NCBI GenBank assembly: GCA_950097015.1
Contig: CATNEN010000031.1
Span: forward strand, 1,674,001-1,738,000
DNA from: Macrostomum hystrix
Taxonomy: Eukaryota; Platyhelminthes; Macrostomidae
Reading direction: 5' to 3'
DNA length: 64,000 nt
The notes under the pieces are model-generated. The model was not told the DNA's origin, searched no databases, and worked only from the letters and a program-made list of their open reading frames with translations. Below are positions 41,401 to 53,400 of this stretch, piece by piece. Numbering within the stretch: position 1 is the stretch's first letter; each line of letters begins with the position of its first letter. The translations under genes and the position numbers were made by a program.

Positions 41401-44400
41401 GGTGAGACTAGACCAGCATTCAGCGAGGAGCCGATTCTGCTCATTTCACTGACTCCTGAGCACACGCGCACACAGGTGTGCACATCTGCCCTGACTTTCT
41501 AGTTTTATAGCAGTGTACACTCTCACTGTGCCTTGGAGGTTGGTCCTCAAGGGCATAAATTGCATGACAAGCCCGCAAGCCTTCTCTCTGCGGCTGCGTC
41601 CCAAATGAATGTGGCCTCGCCACGGAATCGAGCTCAGGGACCTTGGGGCGAGAGGCAAACGTGTTGGACCTCTCTGCCACTCACCACCCTTAATAGTTGG
41701 CTGAACTGAAGCAATGCAGAAATAAAGTGTCTTGCTAAAGGACACAAATTGCTCCTGTGGAGTCAGGAATCTAACCACCGACCTTGAAGTAGTGAGTCCG
41801 ATGCTCCAATACGCCGCAAAACCTTGTGTTTCAAATTTTAGCTAAATATTTTTAATAGCTGAAAAGTACACAAGGCATATAGTTATACTCTAATAGACTA
41901 ATCGAGCATATACTGCGTAGATCTTAAAAAAAATATCAAAGCGGTTTGTTTTGAAACTAAAAACTCGCGCACCCTCTCAGAACTAAGCAAGCTTCAGCAC
42001 AGACACACAAGGAATCACCGAATAGTATATAAATTATTTATATAAGCTCAGCAACTGCAGCGCCAGAGGAACCGTTTTTTGTGCATCAACTGTGTGTGGG
42101 AAAGCAAATGAAACGGGAGCCACAGAAAGAAGCAGTTTAGAAATCAACTTTGGCGGCGAGCGAAAAAAATACGATAGAGCTAGGACGAGGGAGAGAGTGC
42201 AAATCATTACAGATTTTGTTCTAAAAATTAACTTCTTTTTTTTTAAATGAAATTTTAATTAACTAAATATGAATTGTAAAAAGCAGGCATGCTAACAGAT
42301 TTCGGTTTCGCTGGCTATGTCGGCGGCTTGGAAACATCAGAAGACTAAGGAAGATATAAATTAGTATGTTTGAGTAGACCAAATAGGCCCAGCTAGGCTA
42401 AACAGAGTTGTATATAAATATCTATAGATATGGTCGCCATGGTTACTAGATCGAAAAGGCGGGTGTCTATTATTTTATATGCTTCAGACCAAAACTTTAA
42501 TTCTCGGCAATCCAAACAAATAAATTTTTCAAGGTTGTTGCCTAGTGATAAGAGCATCAAACTCACGACTTGAAGGTCGGGAAGTTCGATTCCTAACTTT
42601 ACTGATACACAATGTGTCCTTTAGAATGACACTTAACACTGCGTTGCTTCAGCTCACTCAGACGTTCAATTTGAGGTTAGGTATGGCGTCCCCCCCAGTC
42701 CATGGACTGAACAGCCGTACGCAGCCTTCCAATTCGCCTGTACTGTCGGCTGCTTATCTGACCCAATTATTAGCGAATATGAGTTCAAAAGTGCACAAAC
42801 TTTGGTACCAATATCTAGCTAGTGTAGTATAGTAGGTCACTAGACTAGACCATTATAAAGAGAGGACTAGCTATAATATTAGCCTAAGACCCGTAAAGAA
42901 AAAATCTGATATCGGAATCGGTCCTCGAAAAAATAACAAAAAGGACTACTATAAAACTATAAAAACTCTATATTAGATATAGGCTATGAAACATCCAATA
43001 AGTATACTGATAAGTCAAGATCCAAGCTATTGAATCGAATAAACAGATAAAAAAGGAAGGCGGCATTGTCCCACAGACAGGCTCCCCCCCCCAAAATTGC
43101 CCACCTCAACATCGCCATCGTTGGGCCTTGAAAACCAAATCAAGCAAAGAAGACCAGAGACAGGGTGGCCTGTCAAATAAACCTCCCCCTTCCAGCCGCA
43201 CTCCCAGCTGTGACGGAATTGCGGAAAAGCTCAGGACTTGATTAGACAGTGATGACGTGGAGGTAGGCCTACGCGCGCGTGAAAAAGGCTCACGCGATGC
43301 TCTGTCTCTCTGTCTCTCTGTCAGCAACTGTCGCCGTAGCCGCCTCGCCCTTAGAGATTAACAAAACCAGCCAAACAGGATTGGACTGGACGATTGTGAT
43401 CTTCAAGTCAAGTTACTCACCGCCATCTCTCTCCGGCTCTCTCAATTCTGTTGCCTAACCTCCCCCCGCCCCAGTTGATTGTCGTTTTGCCGCTCTGTAA
43501 ATAATTTTTCTGCATCTGAGTGGCAGACAACGGCTACGGGGCGAGACTAGGGGAGGGGGACATTCTGAGCTAGTAGGAGAGTGTGGCGAGTGCATTATTC
43601 ATTTCAACACACAACAGCCTAACTCCATAATGTGATAGGAGACTGAGTGGTTAGAGGAGGAAATAAAAAAACACTCAGAGAGACAGTCACAGCAGAAGCA
43701 GAAAGGAAGGCAAGAGGGAAGGGTAGGGATGCGGGCCACAATTTTGCCTATCCCTCCCCTCCGCATCTCCCTCTCCCCACTCAAGTCCTCAGCAGAGCGC
43801 CAGGGTTCTATTCCTGCATATGAATATATATTAGACCACTCGGTACCTTTTGTATCCCATTCTCTCAATTGTATTTTTCTACTTCATAATTTCTCTCTCG
43901 TTTTTCTTTGCTATAGCCGTTGTCCCAAATTTTCTGTCTGCTAAAAAAGTATTGGAACAAAAAATACAGTGGAGAGAGGACAGCTCTAGGATTTGAAGGG
44001 ATTGAAGGGAAGGCAGAGAGACGGGAAGGCGATGGGGATTTTTTGACGACGGAATATCACAGCCAGACCGCATGGGAGTTGGGGAGGGAAAGAAATGAGA
44101 ATGAGAAGGGAAGAGATGCCTAGATCCCACAATCTGTCTGGCTCTCTCTCCCTTCAAGCTCCAGTCCTGTTTGTCCCTTGAATTGAGCAGCCAGCAGCTC
44201 TCAAACTGTGGCGGAGGGTTTGTGACAATTTTGCACTAACAGCCTTGGACTGCTAGTTAGTCTAAGTAACGGCCGTGTATGCAAACTACGGCATAATCTG
44301 AAGAAAAGTACTTTAGCGCGACCCTCAGACGCATATATTACTTACCGGAGATGATTGAATAGACCAGTTGCCCACTTCGACCAGAATCCAAATCAAAGGC

Positions 44401-47400
44401 GTACAATTGCATCAACGGATAGCCAGTCCGCACGTTGGCAAGGACGCTGGTGCTTAGCAACGCTGGCTCCTGCGGAATTAGAGACATTCTATCCAGAGCC
44501 ATGGCCTGCGCTTGCCTGTCGGCGAGTGTGGCATTAGCCGGCAGATGTGGCAGAGCTGGCCGCGCAGTCACCACCATCGGGTAGTGCTCATTCTCGTTGG
44601 CCACCGACACGATGACTCGGGCCAGACCGACCCTTCGGTTGGCGGCGAAGGAGTCTACAGCGCGAACTATCAGCTCGTGCGTAACCGAAGCTTCGTGATT
44701 CAACTGTGGCGACGGCGAGGGCAGGGCGATTAGGCGACCGGTCAGGGGCTCCAGGCTGAAGTGGTCGAGGCTGGCAGACTGGGCGGCGTCAACCAGAGCG
44801 AATTGCAGCTGGCCACCCGGCCCCGGATCCGGATCGGTGGCGGCCACTTGGAGCAGCTGACGACCGCCTGCGGCGCCCTCAGTGACGGAGGTGTAATAGA
44901 CCGGCTTACTGAACATCGGCGAGTGCCGGTTGGCTTGGACTATGTTCAGCAGCAGCTGCGGGTGATTGAAACAAAACAAGACAATAGCAGCGCTAAGTAA
45001 GCCGTATCAGTCCTCGGAAATTCTACAAATCCCAAATGGCAGTCACATTTCCCTATAACCTAGAGAAGCCATTTATCTAAAAACAACTACATTGCCATTT
45101 CCCAGAAAGTAGCAGTGCCATTTCTCTGAAAGTGGCAGTGCCATTTCTGCGAAAGTAGCAGTGCCATTTCTCTGAAAGTAGCAGTGCCATTTCTCTGAAA
45201 GTAGCAGTACTATTTCTCTGAAAGTGGCAGTGCCATTTCTGCGAAAGTAGCAGTACCATTTCTCTGAAAGTGGCAGTGCCATTTCTGCGAAAGTAGCAGT
45301 GCCATTTCTCTGAAAGTAGCAGTGCCATTTCTCTGAAAGTAGCAGTACCATTTCTCTGAAAGTGGCAGTGCCATTTCCCTGAAAGTAGCAGTGCCATTTC
45401 TCTGAAAGTGGCAGTGCCTTTTTCTAAAAAGTGGCATTGCCATCTGTTAAAAATGTTATCATGCATCGCTTCGTAATTTTAAAAGCCAACTCCTCAGTCT
45501 TATCATTATACAAATATCGATTATTGATTAATGAATGTTTGCTCAAGCTAGGAAGTGCTTGGTACACATAGGTAGGATTGAGAATTTCCCGTGCCAATTG
45601 AAAATGCACTTTTAAATAGCAATAAATTATCATCACAATCATTAAAGTCATCGGCCCACAGATATGGTCTGTGGCCGGAGACGGCTACAGAGCATAATAC
45701 GCGGTAAGTACATAAATTATGCAAGAAGTCAAGTAGACAGAAAAAACTGCCATGAGAAAACAATTTATACTATAAAACCGATAGAAAATCCTCGATGGAT
45801 TTAATAATACAGCTGTACTAATAATCTCCGGCATATTTAGTCTATTCTATATTAAAAGGGCAATAAACAATCTTAGTGACTTTTATGATCTAATGACCTT
45901 AGATACCAAGGACTCGCACCAAGGTACCTGAGCTCGACGTTTCCCAATAGGATCTAGATTATTTTTCGCTGCGCAAAATAATTGAAAAAAAAAGAATAAA
46001 CTAAAAGAGCTAGAATGCTGTGGAATGTGGAACATTGTATAAATTAAAAAGTGACAGTTCAGGAAAAATTCATGTCTTGATCTAACTGCGGCTACGCTGA
46101 AATTGGGCCTCTGACCTGTACAAAAATTCCTGTCTCATAATATGAAAATATTTAGCATTAAGATGCTAAAGTGCGCCATTTTCACTTTTAAATTGGTTGA
46201 TGCGGAAAACAATGCACAGACTACAGACGCAAAAAAATGTAACGAACCGGTTTGCGCACATGTGTGCACTAACTGTGTAACTGGGCCTATCATTTACCTT
46301 CTTTTTCTAAGAGCCTTTTAGAATGCTAGTGGTGTGGTTACATCTGAATTCATATTAAGATTAATTTACTAACAGATATTGAGGTTTAGATAAAAAATTA
46401 TAATTAATCTGCCTTGTCAATGAATAATTAAACTTAATCAATGAAAACTTAGTAAAACTGGATAGCCAATATCTCTAATCTAAACTGGATCGCCAATATC
46501 TCTAATCTAAACTGGATCGCCAATATCTCTAATGTAAACTGGATCGCCAATATCTCTAATCTAAACTGGATCGCCAATATCTCTAATCTAAACTGGATCG
46601 CCAATATCTCTCATCTAAACTGGATCGCCAATACCTCTAATCTAAACTGGATCGCCAATATCTCTAATCTAAACTGGATCGCCAATATCTCTAATCTAAA
46701 CTGGATCGCCAATATCTCTAATCTAAACTGGATCGCCAATATCTCTAATCTAAACTGGATCGCCAATATCTCTAATGTAAACTGGATCGCCAATATCTCT
46801 AATCTAAACTGGATCGCCAATATCTCTCATCTAAACTGGATCGCCAATATCTCTCATCTAAACTGGATCGCCAATACCTCTAATCTAAACTGGATCGCCA
46901 ATATCTCTAATCTAAACTGGATCGCCAATATCTCTAATCTAAACTGGATCGCCAATATCTCTAATCTAAACTGGATCGCCAATACCTCTCATCTAAACTG
47001 GATCGCCAATATCTCTAATCTAAACTGGATCGCCAATATTTCTAATCTAAACTGGATCGCCAATATCTCTAATCTAAACTGGATAGCCAATATCTCTAAT
47101 CTAAACTGGATCGCCAATATCTCTAATCTAAACTGGATCGCCAATATCTCTAATCTAAACTGGATCGCCAATATTTCTAATCTAAACTGGATCGCCAAAT
47201 GTCTAATCTAAACTGGATAGCCAATATCTCTAATCTAAACTGGATAGCCAATATCTCTAATCTAAACTGGATCGCCAATATCTCTAATCTAAACTGGATC
47301 GCCAATCTTTCTAATCTACACTCGATCGCCAATATTTTATGCTACAGTCGATCATTTATAGCTAAATAATTAGGGGATGTTCAATGTAAATTCGGAGAAA

Positions 47401-50400
47401 CCGAGAATACATGGCAGCGTTGAACTGTAATTTGAAAGAAGCCTAACAATACGGCATCGCAAATAAAGTTTTACTGCTAACTCACCAGCTTGCTCTGTTG
47501 CCTATAGCCGTGCGTGGCGCCAACAGTCAGATTGTAAACCGACTGACGGCTGTAGCTCAACCGTCTGGTTAGCAGGAGGCGGCCGCCATTCTGAGACAAA
47601 TAAAAGTCCTCACTGCCCGGGCCTGGGGGTAACGGCGGGAAAATGATTAAATTAAAAAAATTACGATTTAGAAGCAAGATACTGAAGCAATTTTATCTCC
47701 AAGAAGCTGCTGTGTAGTAGATAAGTTATTAGTAGACATAAGACTCGTTAATTCTCAGAACAATGTGACTATGTAGATAGACAAGTGGACAATCTGTGGA
47801 CTTGAAGGTCGGGGGTTCGATTCCTGACTCCACAGCAAAAAAAACTGCAATTTAGCAAGACACTAAACTCTAAACTGATCTAGATCACCCAGATACTAAA
47901 TGGGTACCTGCATTACCTGCATTGGGGTAATTGAGGATGGGTCCATGGACTGGTCCAATTTCTGCGGCATTGCTTTTAGATTAATAGACCTCATATACGT
48001 AAATGACAGGTGATGACACGTGAATCCCTTGTTGAGACTGAAACTTCGGACCTCTCTGTCAGAAGTCCGGCACTCTAACCACTTGGCAACCGCACCTGAT
48101 GAGGTGATGATGAAAAACAGTGACATAAATGAGACCTCACCAGTGAGCGTGAACAGCACGTCGGCAGCCACAGCTGACATTGGAGTGATGAGTAGATTTG
48201 GAACGCTATCCTGAGGCCTCAAATGCTCAGCCAGCTGCATACTTCTATCCCCAGCTGTGTTGACTATTTCGAACAGGTCCAGATCGTCGGTGGCGCCGTC
48301 TGGTAGGGCAGGCGGTTGCGCAATGGTCACGTGTACAGAGGCCATGGCTGATAATTCTTTATTGTTAGCGTCCCTAGCAACCACAGCAAATCTGGCAGCG
48401 CTAGGTGAATTAGAAGTGGAATCTAGGCGCAGCATTCGGCGCGAGATGAATAATTGGCCTGTAGATTGGCCAATCTGGATGCCCGGCACTGCCGGCTCCA
48501 TCGAATAGACCGTGGTGCCATTCTCCAGCAGGTCCGGGTCAATGGCTGGCAGCCGGGTCAACAGTAACTGCTCGTCAGGCACTGCGACAATGTTCAGATG
48601 GGTTTATTTGGCGATGTGTAAATTTTTTTCTGTCATTTATCCTGACTCTCGCACTGAGGTATGAGTACTTGCAAAGGCAACGGCTCATCATCTGGTGACA
48701 CTAGACCCGCAGCCAGCGAGGAGGCAATTTCGCCGACCATTTCGCTGACTCCTGAGCACACACGCACAGATACTGTACGCAGGCTCACACTTGCACACAG
48801 GTGTGTACATCTGCCCTGACTTTCTCATCGTCAGGCAGTGTACACTCTCACAGTGCCTTGGAGGTTGGCCCTCAAGGGTGTAAATTGCACGACAAGCCCC
48901 CAAGCCTTCTCTCCGCGGCTGCGACCCAAATGTGGCCTCACCGCAGAATCGAGCTCAGGGACCTCGGTGCGAGGGTGCGAGAGACAAACGCGTTAACTGC
49001 TCTGCTAGCCTGCTAAAATGAAATGCAAGTCCCAAATTCAGAACTAAGCGTCAAACATCAAAGTATGTAATATTAAATTCACTAATCAGTGAAACTCCAT
49101 TAGCCTAATCCTGTGACAGATGCGGAGAATTCATTAATTATAATAAGCTAGCCCAGTCATTCACAAAGCGCCCTATTGAGACACACAACAGAGCAATTCG
49201 ACTAATGGGAATGGCCTATGCCAACTATACGGCTATTGATACTTAGGGATATATTGGCAGATTGCTGTCGATTGCTAGCGGGAGAATCTGAGGGAGGGTA
49301 ATTATGCAATTATGCAATTACTCTTTCATGGGGAGACATAAACTATTCTAATATGTGGCCGCTGAAATTGCAGCTTGTAAATTATATCAGGTAGAATCAG
49401 GTAAGCAACATTGCAGCCTATTACAGTATTTTGATCGTAGAGCATTTAAAACTGACGCAGATTTTAAAGTCTTTGCAGGTCAGGTATTCAAGCGACTAAT
49501 TCCTACCTGAACAATGCACGTAACAAAGAGAGCAAAGCAGTTTATTATCTAAAGGATGAATGACAATATGATTTCTAAGGTATTATGTGAGTCGCACCCA
49601 AGGGATTAAGGAACAAACACCGAGGGATTAAGGAATTTGCTAGAAGGGATTAATGAAATCGCATCCAAGGGATTAATGAAATCACATGCAAGGGATTAAT
49701 GAAATCACATGCAAGGGATTAATGAAATCACATGCAAGGGATTAATGAAATCGCATTCAAGGGATTAATGAAATCGCATCCAAGGGATTAATGAAATCGC
49801 ATCCAAGGGATTAATGAAATCACATGCAAGGGATTAATGAAATCACATCCAAGGGATTAATGAAATCACATGCAAGGGATTAATGAAATCGCATTCAAGG
49901 GATTAATGAAATCGCATCCAAGGGATTAATGAAATCGTATCCAAGGGATTAATGAAATCGCATCCTAGGGATTAATAAAATCACATCCAAAGGATTAGGA
50001 AATTGCATCCATTAATGATTAAGGAAATAAGGAACTAAGGATACCTTAACCAATAGGCCAAAGGAGATATAAAAAGGTAAAACTGCTCCCCGCTTACCAT
50101 CCGCAGTGCCGCTCTCGGCAATGGCGGTCACTTTGAACAGCGGCGACACAAATCTTGGCGGCGAATCGTTGACGTCCAGCACGGCAATGTCCACTAGCAG
50201 GCTGCTACTGAGCGGCGGCGCTCCAGCATCCGTTAGGCTGATTGTGAGCAGGAATTCCTCGGCTGTTTCTCGATCGATAGCCAACTCTGTGGTTGTTATT
50301 CGGCCTGCCAAACAATAGAGATTGGACGATGAAGTTTTGCGGCATTTTTTAAGCCTTGGGGATCGCCAACTGTGGGATTTAAAGCTTTAAGAATCGCCAG

Positions 50401-53400
50401 CTGTGGGATTTTAACCCTTGGGGATCGCCAGCTGTGGGATTTTAAGCCTTAAGGATCGCCAGCTGTGGGATTTAAAGCCTTAGGGATCGCCAGCTGTGGG
50501 ATTTAAAGCCTAAGGGATCGCCAGCTGTGGGATTTTAAGCCTTAGAGATCGCCAGCTGTGGGACTTTAAGCCTTAGGGATCGCCAGCTGTGGGATTTTAA
50601 GCCTTAAGGATCGCCACCTGTGGGATTTTAACCCTTGGGGATCGTAAGCTGTGGGATTTTAAGCCTTAGGGATCGCCAGCTGTGGGACTTTAAGCCTTGG
50701 GGATCGCCAGCTGTGGGATTTTAACCCTTGGGGATCGTCAGCTGTGGGATTTTAAGCCTTAGGGATCGCCAGCTGTGGGACTTTAAGCCTTAGGGATCGC
50801 CAGCTGTGGGATTTTAAGCCTTAGGGATCGCCAGCTGTGGGACTTAAAGCCTTAAGGATCGCCACCTGTGGGATTTTAAGCCTTAGGGATCGCCAGCTGT
50901 GGGACTTTAAGCCTTTGGGATCGCCAGCTGTGGGACTTTAAGCCTTGGGGATCGCCAGCTGTGGGATTTTAAGCCTTAGGGATCGCCAGCTGTGGGATTT
51001 TAAGCCTTAGGGATCGCCAGCTGTGGGATTTTAAGCCTTAGGGATCGCCAGCTGTGGGATTTTAAGCCTTAGGGATCGCCAGCTGTGGGACTTTAAGCCT
51101 TTGGGATCGCCAGCTGTGGGACTTTAAGCCTTGGGGATCGCCAGCTGTGGGATTTCAAGCCTTAAGGATCGCCAGCTGTGGGATGTTTAAGCTAGTAGTC
51201 TTGAGCATAGGGACTCCAATTTTTGATGTTGTGAACTGTACAACAGTGAGTTTTAGATTGCTATTAAAAATACATATTTGCGTAACAGTAGGAATTTCAT
51301 GGAATCCTATGATAATAATAACAATTAATACATAGATTTTTTTACAAATTTGAAAGGCACGAGGTGCAAAATTAGCACAAGGTACTAACTGACAGTCTGA
51401 CACTGGGCCAAATCTAAATGTAAAAATTAACGGTCCGAACAATGAAAATCAGGAGCCGCTAAGCTGGCCACGTGAAATATAAACTTCTATTGAAGTAGTT
51501 TTCACTGTCTCGAAGTGTCAAATTAGAACAATAAATATTGTTATAACACTTAAATTGTCATTATATCGTTTTATGTTTTCAATGACTAAAAACTACAGAG
51601 AATAAAAAACCGGGTGCTTACCTGTTTGAGAATCGATAGCGAAATGTCCAGCCTTGTTGCCATCGGTGATAGCGTAGGCTATGCTAGCATTGCTGCCCAG
51701 ATCCTGGTCAAGTGCGGGTATGCCGGCCAGTAGCACAGTGCCGGCCGGAGCACCCTCAGCGATCTCCAATCGGTAGTGAGTCTGCTCAGCTGCCATCGGC
51801 TTGTAATCGTTGACATCCTCTAGGGCAATGTAGACATTACAGATTGATATTTTCTCCTCGGCGTGGGTGGCCAGTGATTGGCCGGAGCGGAGATAGGCGT
51901 GTACAGTCAGCCAGTGCCCGGTGGGGTGGCTCTCGCGGTCCAACTGGCCGCGGGTTCGAATCTCGCCTGGAATTTTTTCGGCAATAAATTTAATAGTTAG
52001 GTTGTGCTTAAATAAAATGTGATGAAGTGTCTGTAGCAAATAAGGAATGACGATACCCAAGGCTTAAAATCCCATAGCTGACGATCCACAAACGGATTTC
52101 TGGCAGTTTAGACACTGGGAAATGACGGGTTTCTGGCAGTTTAGACACTGGGAAATGACGGATTTCTGACAGTTTAGACACTGGGAAATGACGGGTTACT
52201 GACAGTTTAGACACTGGGAAATGACGGATTACTGACAGCTTAGACACTGGGAAATGACGGATTACTGACAGTTTAGACACTGGGAAATGACGGGTTTCTG
52301 GCAGTTTAGACACTGGGAAATGACGGATTACTGACAGTTTAGACACTGGGAAATGACGGGTTTCAAACTGCAAACTGCACACAAACTGCTATTTTGAAAA
52401 ATAAATACTATATGTTCAGTAGCAAGGCAACCATACTTCATTTACTTCCCAAAATAGTAAAAGTGCACAGTGTTTGGTCCTTCCAGTGGAGTCTAATAGT
52501 AACCAGCCACTAAAAGTACAAAATATAGTTTTCCTGCATACTAACGCCTTAGCTAATAGGCTAATGCTAGCGTGTTGACTTTCACAACTCCACAGAGACT
52601 TGGCCATCTGTTTTCACTTGCACACTGCACCAATATAAAGTGCAGAAATGGGATTAGAGGAAAAAAACATAAGAGTAGCTGGCATTATTTGTGCATTTTC
52701 TTATTTGGCTGCTTCAATTGGGGGTCGGATAATAAAGAGGGATAGAGAAGGGTTTTCTATTTCTAGGATCATTTCAGTGCGGGGGAATAATTGAACTCTC
52801 CCAGATCTCATCTAGGTATATCGGAATACAAGTGTGGGTCGCGTGTATGTAACACACTAAACTAGTCCTCTAGGCCACGCGTAAATACAAGCACGACAAG
52901 GAATCAGAGAAGCCAGCAATTTAATTGGTTCCTAGTCTACATAAAGTAAAGTATCAAACTGTAGACTTTAAGCAAGGTAAGCGAGTCTTTGAGCACACTT
53001 AAACACTATTAAAAGACAAGGAAACTTTCACTAATAAAGCAATTTGTGCGTTTGTATCGAATATTTAGCTATTATGCTAAAACTTGGGGGGGGCCAATTC
53101 GTGTCTGGGGTGGCGAATAACGATAATTACAATAGTTTCCTTACTAGCTATTGCACCGCTTCCAATAGGGCGAGGTAGGGTAGTGATTCTAAAACAGGCA
53201 AAGAACGGGGCCGGGCAGGAAAGAAATGTTTTGCATGCGCATGTAACAAAGTTATTTTCTTTTAACAAGGTAAAACAGTCTAGCCCGAGGATTCTACCTT
53301 CCTTTCCGTTTAAGTAGCCTAGCCCAGTGGTCAGAGCTTCACGCTTACGACTTGAAGGTCCGGGGTTCAATTCCCGACTCTACTGGAACAACAAGAGCCA

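Noticed and set aside
43599-44157. Overlapping 67-92-aa ORFs on both strands before exon 6
   Set aside because: No domain or codon signal; typical random ORFs in intron 6.
16234-48903. Repeated short ORFs reading CHAIYALEGQPPRHSESVHC (16234, 20289, 27652, 41441, 48688)
   Set aside because: The shared peptide is the minus-frame translation of SINE B copies, not a gene family.
49590-51190. Regular direct repeats that superficially look like CRISPR arrays
   Set aside because: Units are contiguous with no unique spacers, in a eukaryotic intron, without cas genes.
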